64,000 nt of DNA from Chalciporus piperatus (Eukaryota > Basidiomycota > Agaricomycetes > Boletales > Boletaceae), in contig JBBPTG010000036.1 of NCBI GenBank assembly GCA_038093975.1, positions 121,671 to 185,670 of the forward strand, given 5' to 3'. Below, piece after piece: positions 32,714 through 43,771 of this stretch; the stretch's first letter is position 1, and each line of letters begins with the position of its first letter. A program made the translations under genes and the position numbers. The notes beneath the pieces are model-generated. The model saw nothing but the letters and a program-made list of their open reading frames with translations. It was not told the DNA's origin and did not search any database.

Positions 32714-33697
32714 ATGGTTCATACTCGATCGCGCGCTCGATCCGAGTCGCAGGTTGACGAACTTGAAGACACCCAGTCACTTCCATCCATCGAAGCAACC
32801 GAGGATTTCAAAGAAGCTGCAGATGTGTCCGTTGACGGCCATACTGCGGTGACGCTCGGAACTACCTCCAGGTAATTTGCCAACACCGAATGCCGATCCT
32901 TAGTACTAATACATACAGCGCCGATAACTCAAAAAACAACGAACGGGCACCTCTTACCAAGGAGGAAATCGCTCTCGTCAAGAAAGCTTGTCCAGCCGGA
33001 TGGCTGTGCAAAGGCATAGATTACCTGACCTCCATAGACTCTGCCGAACTCATCTCGCGCGTCGTCCGCCTCTGGATTCGCATCCAAGAGCATATCGGGT
33101 GGGCTATCCTCGGTGGCCGCAGGGTAGGCAAGATCATCCTCGCTCCTGTTAGTTTACTGATCGTGATCGCTCATCTCACAGACGCCGACCAATCATTCGT
33201 TGCCGGTTGCTTATCGTCCTCTCATATATCAACTTTGGATGAAAAGTCACCGCAACCCGAAACTTTCATCGTCGCTGAAGTTCAGCGCCGGTTCGTTCAT
33301 CCCTCAGTTCCGCTGTTGGTGGACGTCACTTCAGCCAGCGAGTCGCACAACCCCGGGCATGACATGGCCTCTGAAGCTAGATGATGCCTTGTCTGATGAT
33401 TGGCGCGCCATTGCGCGAGGCGGGCCAAATGGTCTGTATTTGGTGACGTTGGGGCTCGCGTGGCAGGTAGCCTTTACTGAAGAGGAGGATACGAACCGCA
33501 AGATGGTTCAGGCTCATATCAGTGACGTTGAATGGGTGTACGAGAGGATTCTCGACACTCTGACAATGCTCCCCCCGCCCGCTGACTCTGACTCAGAGAC
33601 CGATGAACCGGTCAAGCTAGGCAAACGGGGCAGACCGTTGTCCGTTGCTTGCGAGCACTGTCTTTGCACCGGCGAGTGCAAGCGAGGCCGTAAATAA
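32714..33697 (+). CDS. Hypothetical basidiomycete protein
   Basis: Starts MVHTRSRARSESQVDELEDT. Introns at about 32872-32919 and 33146-33180 join frames into one protein of about 300 residues: acidic N-terminus, a helical block (LTKEEIALVKKACPAGWLCK, SAELISRVVRLWIRIQEHIG), a block with CWWTSLQPASR and WRAIARGGPNGLYLVTLGLA, then a C-terminus ending in a Cys-rich basic tail (CEHCLCTGECKRGRK). The WW-SLQP and GxNGL patterns resemble a dispersed hypothetical family of Agaricomycetes, with no known function. The final CxxCxCxxxC could bind zinc. Confidence 0.6.
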
Positions 33698-34660
33698 GAT
33701 GTACTACTATCTACTGTCTATATCTGTAACGAATCGACAAGTCAGCCTTTGTTCACTTTGTTCACTACTAACGTCACCAGCCCCCTCGCTGAATTGAAGC
33801 CTCCTTTTACTGAGTCTACGGAGGGCGACAAGAAGTCCTGTGTTATGGGCAAGCGTGGTTTCGTGCTCCATGATCTCCCCTGCGAGCGCAGCCTCTTTTG
33901 CGACAAGTCCCTCCTTGTCCGCGCCCTGGAACATATTCCAAGCATATGACTCCGAGCCATAGTTAGAGTGGGTTTCATCTCTGTTGGATGTAAGTCAACT
34001 CCGGTTGTCAAAACCATCAGATTGGAAGGATTCCCGCTCTTTGTAATCATCGTCGTAGAGATCGCCGTGCGGTGTTGGGAATGAGAGGAACGTGCGCCTG
34101 AGAGGCATCTTGGTTGAAGGGGTCTGTGTATTAACATTGAGAGCACGGATCCGGTCTTCGAGGGTATGGAAGGCAGCTTTGGAGAGGAAGAGGCCCTATC
34201 CTACGCACATCCTCCCCTAGAAGAAGAAGGCGACGCTGCCACCCAACGCAGGGCGTAAGGCCCGAGGAAGCGTTCGGCCGATTTTCATCATCATGTTCTT
34301 GCTCCTCAGCGCCGCCGGCTTCTCGGAGTGTGGGCATCAGTTTGATTATACCCTTGCGACATGTCGAAGCCGACACACCCAAGTAAGTACTATGGATGAG
34401 CTCAGATATCTACGCCTCGACCCTCTGGCACCCATGTCCTCATGTCCAGCTCGAAGTTCGAACGCACGACATCCGGGAATGGCACACAAACACATCTTTG
34501 TTTCAAGGTTAGCTTGGATTGTGCCTTGCTTTGTGTGTCGTAAGTGATGGAAACACCAGCAGATCAAGACAAAGGGCTTGTTCAAAGCTGGTGGTCTTAA
34601 AACCATGGTTGAGTCTTGCTGTTCTCTACCTCTCACTCTTCTCCTTCCTCTCCATAGCTC
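33698..34660. other. Region with no confident gene
   Basis: Short open frames on both strands; a minus-strand 75-codon frame (33934-33707) is helix-rich (LVAKEAALAGEIMEHETTLA) and might be an exon. No family is recognised and no multi-exon model could be built with confidence. Confidence 0.3.
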
Positions 34661-35090
34661 GAATGTTTATCACAGGACCAGGCATTGCTATGAAGCGTCT
34701 TCTTGCGAACCTACTAGCTCACATAGACAGTGGGCGCGAACTCCGCGCACAGCATTTCCAGGAAGGTACTATAGACACCGAATCTATTATTCAAATCGAC
34801 AGCGATGATTCCGACGCTGTGCTGGTCGACCTTCGAGCTAATTCTGGCAGTAATTATGAAGTGGACTTGGATCACGATGGTGCTATTACGCTGATTGGGC
34901 CGTTGGTGCGTTGATAATCTTTCTTCAGATTGCAATAAGTTGAAATTCCTTCAGATGGATGCGAACGCTGCGCTACGACAGAAGCTCGCTTCCATGGAGG
35001 AAGACCATCGGAAAGCCATGCATAAGGTCAGTAACCTATTTGTGATCATTATCGATGGATGGTTTAATCATCCGTAGATGATTGTTGCTC
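34661..35090 (+). CDS. Hypothetical gene fragment ending at the duplication boundary
   Basis: Exons reading FITGPGIAMKRLLANLLAHI and IIQIDSDDSDAVLVDL, then MDANAALRQKLASMEEDHRK after an intron, and MIVALDYARA, run into the start of the inverted duplication at 35107. From there the reading frame continues with the Tnp2 transposase tail (CQCAFSSGLGVTGDSAGPES). It looks like a host gene end, or an unrelated relic, joined to transposon sequence by the rearrangement. Function unknown. Confidence 0.35.
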
Positions 35091-36530
35091 TCGACTACGC
35101 CCGAGCTTGTCAGTGTGCATTCTCATCCGGACTCGGAGTCACAGGTGACAGTGCTGGTCCCGAGTCTCTTCTTTACCTACAAGCCCTTGACAAGGTAAGT
35201 CTGAGTCTACCTGTAATCACCGTGCCGCTAGCTTACGTCTACTTCCCAGGAGTGAACAGCCCTTTGGATTGGATAGTACCCTCACACTTTGTATCTATAT
35301 GTGGACGTGATGATTACATAATCTGTGTTTTGCAAAGAGCTTAGCACTGCCCTCTGAGACACTCGCTCGCAGTCAACGTTGACATGATGACCGTCCAGAT
35401 GCTGGCCGGAAACTCTCTTTCCTCCACCACCCACGTCCGTTCAAGAACACCACGTAGATAGATGTGGAGAGAAAACGTGGGTGCTACGTTTCTTTGTCTC
35501 ACATTTGCGTTCGCTTGTTAACCACGAGCGATAGATTCTTGGACATGTTGATGAGTCGTGCGTTGGACGAGCGGGCCCACACTTTGAAGCAAATCATCGA
35601 AGTTGCATTGCATCCAACACCAGTCTGAGCTCCATCTCATCCGACGAAGAAACCCAGTCTCTCGGATGGAAGTCCGATTCATTCGTCTCGAAACTGTACG
35701 ACTGTACGACTTGATAGTCCGAGACCTGCCTCGACCTGCCTCGACCCTACACGTACAGATGCAGCAGCGCTCTGAATTCACAGAACCGACACTTCCGTGA
35801 GCCGTCTCCCGTTTGACAACACCTTCCTGCCCATCTTCTACATTGTTCTTTGTCGGCATCGCTTGCCTCCGACTCTATACAGCTTGACACTCCTCATCTG
35901 CCGCAACTGAGAGCCACTTTCCAATCAGCTCCAACCACACCTCTCACTATCAACGAACTCAACAAAGACCGGAAAGGGAAGAAGCACGCCGCGTTTGACG
36001 CTGATTCCGAAGAAGAGGGGGCAAATGTCAAGTATCTTGAGATGACCGCGAATGAGGTTCCACGACTCCGCAGGTGAGTATTCTCCTCGTATTAGACCAC
36101 GGCATCAATTCAACGATTCTCTAGTGTCAACGAGGCGCTGATCCTCGGCATCACCGAGCAACGACATGCCACTGCCGCTTGCAGCTGTCTCTTAAAAATT
36201 CAAGTTTCTGATTGTTGACCTCGTCGACTTCGTCGATCTCGAACCTTCCAAAAAGCCTCGCGCTGTCGGTACTGCATTATCTTTACGCCCTAACAAGCGA
36301 CTGATCACCGTTCGCTTCACGACTCCCCCCCCTCTCCCTCTGTCTTCCCGACCTCGCGACAATGCGGATTGTCACAGAACCCTTTGTGGACTTCTCGACT
36401 CTCGTCCTTGGTCACTTCCTCTGCCCGTTCTTCTACCGGATATTCAGGCTCTCTATGAGGCATCAATCAGGACGACGAGGACGACGGAGGTGAAGATCCC
36501 GATCTCGACGCTGCTCTTGCTGTGGCCCTA

Positions 36531-37390
36531 CATCAGCAAGACTGTAAAAAGTCTGAAATGACTGGAGCTTACTTGTCTGACTGGAGCCAGTCAGACAAGT
36601 GAGCCAGTAGCCAAGTGCCCCAGGCATCCAGTAGTCTCAGTCATCCAGTAACCAAGTGTTCCAGTCATCCAATAGTCTCAGTCATCCAGTAGTCCAGTGA
36701 GTCAGTGCTCCAGTAACCTCAGTAGTCTCAGTCATCCAGTCATCCAGTCACCAAGTCATTTCAGTAGTCCCAGTCATCCAGTCATCCAGTCACCAAGTCA
36801 TTTCAGTCATCTCAGTCACCCAGTAGTCCAGTGCTCCAGTCACCCAGTCAGTTCAGTGTGGCAGTGCTCCAGTGCTCCAGTCACCCAGTCAGTTCAGTGT
36901 GGCAGTGCTCCAGTCACCAAGTCATTTCAGTAGTCCCAGTCATCCAGTCATCCAGTCACCAAGTCATTTCAGTCATCTCAGTCACCCAGTAGTCCAGTGC
37001 TCCAGTCACCCAGTCAGTTCAGTGTGGCAGTGCTCCAGTCATCCAGCCATCCAGTCATCCAGTAGTCCAGTAACCTGGATGACTGGAGCACTGGACTACT
37101 GGGTGACTGAGATGACTGAAATGACTTGGTGACTGGATGACTGGATGACTGGGACTACTGAAATGACTTGGTGACTGGATGACTGGATGACTGAGACTAC
37201 TGAGAAGTATCGGAGCACCGACTGGACTACTCTGGATGATCGAGACTATTGGATGACTGGAACACTTGGTTACTGGATGACTGAGACTACTGGATGCCTG
37301 GGGCACTTGGCTACTGGCTCACTTGTCTGACTGGCTCCAGTCAGACAAGTAAGTTCCAGTCATTTCAGACTTTTTACAGTCTTGCTGATG
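36531..37390. mobile_element. Foldback element copy 1, 860 bp, TA target duplication
   Basis: Ends are inverted repeats starting CATCAGCAAGACTGTAAAAA and ending with its reverse complement, flanked by TA at 36529-36530 and 37391-37392. The left duplication arm has the uninterrupted site with a single TA (14407-14408), so the borders are certain. The interior is nearly all CAGT-core repeats with 8-9-bp spacing (for example CATCCAGT, CATTTCAGT) in the left half and their complement ACTG in the right half. Near each end sits a 28-bp hairpin (CTTGTCTGACTGG with its complement). No coding capacity. Confidence 0.9.
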
Positions 37391-37849
37391 TAGCAATCAG
37401 GGCCGGAGAAAACTATCAAGAGAACATTTTGGATGAAAGTACAATCTGTGCCATCAGTCTTCTCCTTATGCCATCAGGAGGCTCGCCCTCGATTGCAACA
37501 ACCGCGTACATGTTGCTTCTCACATTCTACCTTGTCGGATCATTGTCCACTTCTGCCGGATCGTTGTCCCCCTCTTTCTCATCACGTCCCATCCCCTCTA
37601 TAGGCAATCGACCCAAGGAACAACTCCTTAAAACTGTGCAACATACTTGATAGTCCCAGACCGCCTCGACGCTACATGGACAGATGCAGCAACGCTCCGA
37701 ATTCCCAGAACCAACACTCCCGCGAGCCATCTCCCGTTTGACAGCGTCCTCCCGCCCATCTACTGCAGCTCAGCCTAACTCTTCGTTCGGATCGCTTGCC
37801 CATTACCAGACGATCCCAATGGCGCGCTGCGAGCCGACCGGAAGCCTCT

Positions 37850-39053
37850 CGTTCGCGCCAGCGAGAATGCCCCTCCTACAAAGGTAGCAAGAAAGCCAGA
37901 TGTCGGGCGTTTCATGCAGCTGATCGTTCCTATCCTCCACTTCGATTTCTGCCCCGATGCCCCAAAAATCCAGGTATTCTAGATTCCTCCTCACGAATCC
38001 ATGTATTGACCACAACATCGAGTAGACCCGCCACAACTAAAGGTAAAGTGGCCACTAAAGCAAAGGCCGCAGCCGGTGCAAGTACATCTAAAATACATGA
38101 CGAAGACATAATGAACCGTTACCCGCTGAGGGCGACATTGACGATGGTGGAGATGACAAGGAGCGGTCTCCAACGGAGACTTCTCGAGGATTTGGAGGCC
38201 TGGACGAGACCGCCGCGATGGCCATTTTCAGTGACTATCGACACATCGGTTCATACATGGTCTCCCTTTCAGGGCGTCTCAAAGCCATGCTTAATAACAT
38301 CAAGTCCACCGCGAGCCCGACAACCCGTCTCGTGACCCTGCAGGAGTTGAGCGAGCTGCTATTCATTTCTACCGAGGACACCTTAGCCGGTTCATTCCAA
38401 GTTGAAGAATTCGTGCGGGAGCTCGTTAAGATACTTGGCGGACGAGGTATCAATGAGGACGACGAGGACGACAGAGGTGAAGATGGTGAAGATCCCGATC
38501 CCGAAGCTGCTCTTGCTGCGGCCCTAGCAATCAGCGCCGGAGGAAACTATCAACTTGGGGACGACAACCTGGAGGCTCAAATGCTTGCTTGTAGATGCCT
38601 CGCGAACCTCATTGAGGCTCTTCCCGGGGTAGCCCATACCGTAGTGTACCATGGTGCTATCCCCGTCCTCTGCAGCAAGTTGATCGAGATTTTGTATATG
38701 GATTTGGCCGAACAAACCCTCAGCGTAGGTCCTTTATCTATGCATACCTCGTCTACTTCTCACAGTGATGCCACAGACCCTGGAGAAGTTTTCGGAGGAG
38801 TTTTCGAGCTCCATCGTTCGCGAGAATGGGCTCGCAGCGTTGTTGAATTATCTTGACTTCTTCTCCACCGCAGTGCAAAGGACCGAACTCCAGGCTGCTG
38901 CAAACTGCTGCAGGAACATCTCCTCCGACCATTACCCAATGGTTCTGGGCGTCTGGTCAACCATCCGCAATTGCTTGGGGTATTCCGATCAAAGACTGCT
39001 AGAATTCGCTTGTCTTTCTGTCATTCGCATCATCGACTCCTACCATTGTGCAT
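37850..39053 (+). pseudogene. Second UFD4/TRIP12 N-terminal fragment
   Basis: Duplicate of the left UFD4 exons: GRLKAMLNNIKSTASPTTRL, ISTEDTLAGSFQ (Ser to Phe just before, LLFISTED), LEAQMLACRCLANLIEALPG, the same intron, then EEFSSSIVRENGLAALLNYL and ends at VIRIIDSY. From 39054 unrelated sequence follows, so even more of the protein is missing than in the left copy. A separate shuffled piece (AIRAGENYQENILDESTI) precedes it at about 37395-37530. Confidence 0.8.
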
Positions 39054-41311
39054 GGGTCGGCGCAAGACTCCGTGGCGGAGCAAGCGCTCCATACCCCCTC
39101 ACCATCCCTCCATGATCAGACGCAGGCCAGACACGCCTCCTCGACTTCTCCCGCCATCGACCAGGAAGAAGATAGCGTTGTCAACGAAGACCCCGCAGAC
39201 CACGACCAGTACGATCACGAACAGGTGGAACGTGAGAATAGTTCCCCTAACCTCGCCAACCGTGAGTATATCGGTTTTGGCAATGAAAAATACACGGAAC
39301 TCGCTGGAGTACATTGCGTCCAATCTCGCACTGACGACTACGATGCGGACTGCGATAGCGACGGCGAGGATGGTCCACAGCGATCTCAGCATCGCTCCGC
39401 AAGCAATTGGCGCCGCGAAAGATTCGAGGACTCCAGCAAGGAACATCCCATGGATTATGATGGAGCTAAGGAAGGTGAAATCGATGGTGCCTTCAATGGT
39501 GACCACGGATGGGACTATGATGTCGAAGAGAGTGGATTAGCTCGAAATGGAGATTTAAATCGGGTGGACGACAGCGGCGAAAGATCCGAGGACCCCAGCA
39601 AGGAGCATCCCATGGGTTATGATGGAGCTAAGGAAGGTGAAATCGATGGTGCCTTCAATGGTGACCACGGATGGGACTATGATGTCGAAGAGAGTGGTTC
39701 AGCTCGAAATGGAGATTTAAATCAGGTGGACGATAGCGAATCGCTCGCCCGCGACCACTCAGAGGCGGAGATGGAACAGATGGAAATCGACCCCAACGTG
39801 ACGGACAAACAGCCTACGACCGACGCTGGCATGCAGGTTGCTGGCGGTGATCATAGCAATTCGTTCATAGTACGTGCTCATCCTACACGTCTTCTTTGAT
39901 CATGATACTTATTCCTGCCTAGGGTCTTGCTCTTCAACAGCTAATGGAAGGCGACCAGGTGAATCTGATGGATGCTGAGTTTTGTGTACCGCTACTCACC
40001 TCATTCGCCAGAACGGGATGGCGACTAAAGGGGATTTGGTCGCTCTGACAACGATTGTGCTAGAACTACGAGATACCGTAACCCAGAAGAACGTGCCTCA
40101 AGGTTCCTCCTCAGGGGACCAAGGGATGAGGGTTCCACCAGCGCAGGAAAATATGAATCCGACTCCGTTGGACTCGAACGAGGAGCTACAACAACGGGAC
40201 TTCACGCAAAAGCATCGGAAAGCCGCGAGCATCAGCTTGGCGGTGAGTGGTTGTTGATCTCATTGAAAATCTTTCCCTGACCTCAGAACGAATTGACTCA
40301 GAGTCAGGTTCGCGAGTATGCATTGCAGTTATTGGACAGAGACACAAACGAGGCCCAGTTTCCCAAGGTTGCTTCTGGACGAGAAGTGGCCACATATAAT
40401 CTAACGAAGCGCGGAGGGCCAACCAAAGACAATTTCGTCTTGGATTTCGATGGCCCAATCACATCCCCGTGGAACAAATGCGCTATAGAAGTGTTCGCTC
40501 AGTGTTTTCTGGAATGTGGATGGTACGGTTCGCCGGAAAAAAAAAAAGTTAAGGCCGCCTTCGCAACCCATCTACGTACGTTGCGTTCACAGTACAGTAA
40601 ACTGCATACGGAAGGGAATCTGGAGCCCGAAGTAGTTCAGAGTCAGCTCGACGAGGTGAAAGGGAACGCCCGAGACCAGAGGCGCCGATCTGTGGGTCAT
40701 TCAATATTTTCAATGGGTAGTGAATTGAATCTGACGTCATTTGCTCTCCTAGCTGCGCAATCGACGTGCCGATGCTTGCAAAGCTCATCTTGATCTCGAG
40801 CGGTTTAAGTGTCTTTGGAAAACTATTCCTCTGGATGCGATGAGCGGTGACGAATCTGACCACAGGGAGGGCGAAAAACGTTACGCAGTTACCAAACTAC
40901 TCTGGCGATCAGATGTTGCCACAACCTGGTTGCGTACTCTCGACAAGATCCATCTCTCCACACGCTTTGATAGCAACGATCGGCCCAGACGAGGTGCCTT
41001 TCCACACATCAGGATCCCCTCAGATCGGAGGGAATACGGGAGTCAGGCCATCTCTGGGCTACCCGAGAACTTCTACGACGAGACCTGGCTCCTAACTCTG
41101 GATGACAATGCAAGAGATGCGCTTAACATCCAGCCTAGGATCGACCTGACTCACACTCCCGCTGTGTTAAAGTGAGGGTCTAGCTTTTTCGAACGTTACA
41201 CGAGCGTACTCAGGATGCTTTATATTTTTTTTTCAGGGTAGCCCGAAGATTCAAGGATGTCAAGGGAAGGCATACGAAGCCTATCGCTCTCGTCCAGATT
41301 GACGAGTCTTA
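39048..41311 (+). CDS. Hypothetical acidic repeat protein fused downstream of the UFD4 fragment
   Basis: Exons (about 39048-39869, 39923-39958, 40012-40241, 40287-40693, 40752-41174 and 41238-41311) form one frame. The N-terminal third is very acidic and has a 162-bp tandem duplication (39415-39576 and 39577-39738) with EHPMDYDGAKEGEIDGAFNG. The C-terminal half is globular: SQVREYALQLLDRDTNEAQF, DFDGPITSPWNKCAIEVFAQ, YSKLHTEGNLEPEVVQSQLD, ERFKCLWKTIPLDAMSGDES, LPENFYDETWLLTLDDNARD, ending KPIALVQIDES. No family recognised; no catalytic motif seen. There is no credible start codon of its own at the UFD4 junction, so the 5' end was probably lost in the rearrangement. Confidence 0.55.
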
Positions 41312-41504
41312 GCAATAGCATGTAAATCTAATAGAACATGCTATCCACGTCCTTCATGTCTTCAATACTGATTTTTGTTCTGAGTGAAAATTATCGGCGG
41401 GAGTGGGCGGTCCCAACTAGGACAGGGCGACAGGGCGCCGCTACGATTTTCATCGTGAACAATGTCCACTCGCACTTGGCCCACTGCCAGATTTTATCCG
41501 GGCA

Positions 41505-42349
41505 ACGCGGATTGTCACAGAACCCTTTGTGGACTTATCAACTCTCGTCCTTGGTCACTTCCTCTGCCCGTTCTTCTACCGGACATTCAGGCTCTCTGTG
41601 CCGAGTGTGCACCTCCGTCGACATGGCGCTGAATGCGACGCCGGTCTGAGCTCCACCTCATCCGACGAAGAAACCCATTCTCCAGACCTCCCTCGACCCG
41701 ACACGGACAGATACAGCAGCGCTCCGAATTCGCAGAACCAACCCTTCCGCGAGCCATCTCCCGTTTGACAGCACCTTCCTTTCCGTCTTCTACAGCTCAG
41801 CCTCGTTCTTCGTTGGCATCGCTTGCCTCCGACTCTATTCAGCCTGACACTCGTCATCTGCCGCAACTCCAGGGCACGGAGAGCCACTTTCCCATCAGCT
41901 CCAACCACACCTCTCACTATCAACGAACCCACCAAAGACCGGAAAGGGAAGAAGCGCGCCGTGTCTGACGCTGATTCCGCGTTCGTGACAAACGATTGGT
42001 TGTGAGTGAGCTACTATCCATTTCTACCAAAGACACCCTCACCGGTTCCTTTTCAGTCGGAGGTGAAGATCGTGAAGATCGTATGCTGCGTGTGATCACA
42101 GTTATTCGCGTCAAGACCTGCACCGGTCTGCACTTCATGTTTTCCACGCAGACGATCCCAATGGCGCGCTGCGAGCCGACCGAAAGCCTCTCGTTCACGC
42201 CAGCGATGCAGCTGGAGAAGGAGAATGTCGCCTTCGCGAACCACCTGCATCCATTTCATGGGATGCCAATCCCCTCACATCCCACAATGTACTTCAGTGG
42301 TACATTCTACCTTGCCGGATCGTTGTCCACTTCTGCCGGATCGTTGTCC
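41505..42349. repeat. Repeat mosaic, inverted counterpart of 10.3-10.9 kb
   Basis: 41709-42330 mirrors about 10870-10330, with an extra ~54 bp and a further small insertion; 41505-41600 is another copy of a segment present at 36370-36460 and at 14500-14580 (inverted). The minisatellite (reverse strand, TGCCGGATCGTTGTCC) closes it at 42315-42349, where foldback copy 2 begins directly. Confidence 0.7.
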
Positions 42350-43111
42350 CATCAGCAACACTGCAAAAAGTCTGAAGTTACTGGAATGACTGGATCAGTT
42401 AAACCAGTACGCCAGTTGCTCAGTTGCCCAGTCATCCAGTCAGCCAGTCATTTCAGTAATCTCATTGGTTCATTAGCCCAGTCACTTCAGTAGTCTCAGT
42501 AGCTCAGTAGCCCAGTGTTCCAGTCATCCAGTTATCTCAGTAGCCTAGTAGCCCAGTTTCCCAGTCATGTAGTCATCTCAGCAGCCTAGTAGCACAGTGC
42601 CCTAGTCATCCAGCAATCCAGTTGTCTCATTACTCCAGCCATCCAGTATTCCAGTATTCCAGTAATCTAGTCACTCAGTGGTCCAGTAATCCAGTAGTCT
42701 CAGTAGTCCAGTCATCCAGCCATTCAGTCATCCAGTCATTTCAGTAATCCAGTCACTCAGTAATCCAGTAATCTAGTCACTCCAGTCACTCCAGTCACAC
42801 AAGTCACACCACCCAGTCACCAGTCACTTCCAGTCACCTCAGTAATCCAGTCACCCAGTAATCCAGTCACCCAGTCACCTCAGTAATCCAGTCACCCAGT
42901 AATCCAGTCACCCAGTCCCAATTACTAGTTCACTATATCTTATGATTAATTCACACCTTATGACAGTTCAGAAAATGCGAAATATATTATGTCTAACTAT
43001 TACATGTATTGTGGTACAATAGTTACTAGTTAATGAAGTGCCATGCAACACGAGCAGCTATGTACGAGGTGAGTAGGTGTGTTAGTCAACAAATAAACAC
43101 GAACCTCTGAA

Positions 43112-43426
43112 GCCAGCGGGGCTGTTGAGCCCGCGCCGGCCATGTGTTGGTGTCGAGGTTGAAGGTGGGAGGTGGTGGGGGGGAGACAACCCGAGCGGCC
43201 GTCGTTGAAGTGAGTGGATGAGGTGATGGGTGAGGAAACACGAACCTCGTGATGCCGGCGGGGCTGCTGAGCCCACGCCGGCCGTTTTTTTACGATCGAG
43301 TTTGAGGGAGCGAGGTGGTGGGGGGGAGACAGCCCGAGCGGCTCTGTACGAGGTGAGAGAGGATGGTGGTGGGTGAGGAAAAACACACCATGTGCTGCCG
43401 GCGGGGCTGTTGAGCCCACGCCGGCC
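43112..43426. repeat. GC-hairpin tandem repeats 1-3
   Basis: Three units about 140-145 bp apart, each with the hairpin core GCCGGCGGGGCTGTTGAGCC followed by its pairing partner CACGCCGGCC, at 43112-43141, 43252-43282 and 43397-43426. GGTGGTGGGTGAGGAAACAC-like sequence lies between cores. Open minus-strand frames are created by the repeat and are not convincing genes. Confidence 0.75.
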
Positions 43427-43481
43427 ATCGAGTTCGAGGTCGAGGTTGTTTGAGGGTTTGGAGGTGGTGGTGGTTCGTACA

Positions 43482-43707
43482 TGTAGGAGTTATACGATAC
43501 ACGACATAGATTACATAATCACGTCGCACTACAGAATCATTTTCGTACGATACACACCTCAGTAACTGCTACTACAGTCTACTGAGGTGAGATCTCTTCT
43601 ACCTAGTTTTACTATCTGACTGACATATCTCAGTCCTACTGCGTATTACAGGTATTGTCAATACAGTAACTGCTACTACAGTCTACTGAGTCCTACTGCG
43701 TATTACA
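43482..43707 (+). repeat. 5' LTR of the copia element
   Basis: 226 bp, begins TGTAGGAGTTATACG and ends GCGTATTACA. Contains an internal direct repeat (AACTGCTACTACAGTCTACT twice). Matches the 3' LTR base for base by eye. Confidence 0.95.
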
Positions 43708-43722
43708 GGTTATGAGCCCTGG
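43708..43722 (+). promoter_or_regulatory. Primer-binding site, initiator-tRNA-Met anticodon arm
   Basis: GGTTATGAGCCCTGG directly follows the 5' LTR. GGTTATGAGCCCTG is the complement of the anticodon stem-loop (CAGGGCUCAUAACC) of eukaryotic initiator tRNA-Met. Priming from an internal half-tRNA is known for Copia-type elements, whereas Ty1 uses the 3' end. Confidence 0.75.
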
Positions 43723-43771
43723 CTTGAACGCCTAAGTAAACCAAGTAGAAACCTCTCGAATCCTCACCAAT

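Larger units (their letters stand above)
35107..39053 (+). repeat. Right arm of the inverted duplication (with foldback insertion)
   Basis: Reverse-complement counterpart of 12749-15842. After removing the foldback element and its TA duplication the length is about 3,085 bp against 3,094 bp. It begins in the tail of a Tnp2 transposase gene whose remainder is absent here, continues through the mosaic and ends in a UFD4 exon at GTGCAT, after which the sequence is unrelated to the left arm. Confidence 0.85.

Noticed and set aside
36697..37132. Open frames of SHPVIQSPSHFS type in the foldback element
   Set aside because: Products of the CAGT-core repeat; frames are open on both strands with no codon bias or motif.
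43030..43529. Minus-strand frames with TAPPA and LSPPHH repeats
   Set aside because: They track the GC-hairpin repeat, are open in several frames, and have no start or splice structure in common.
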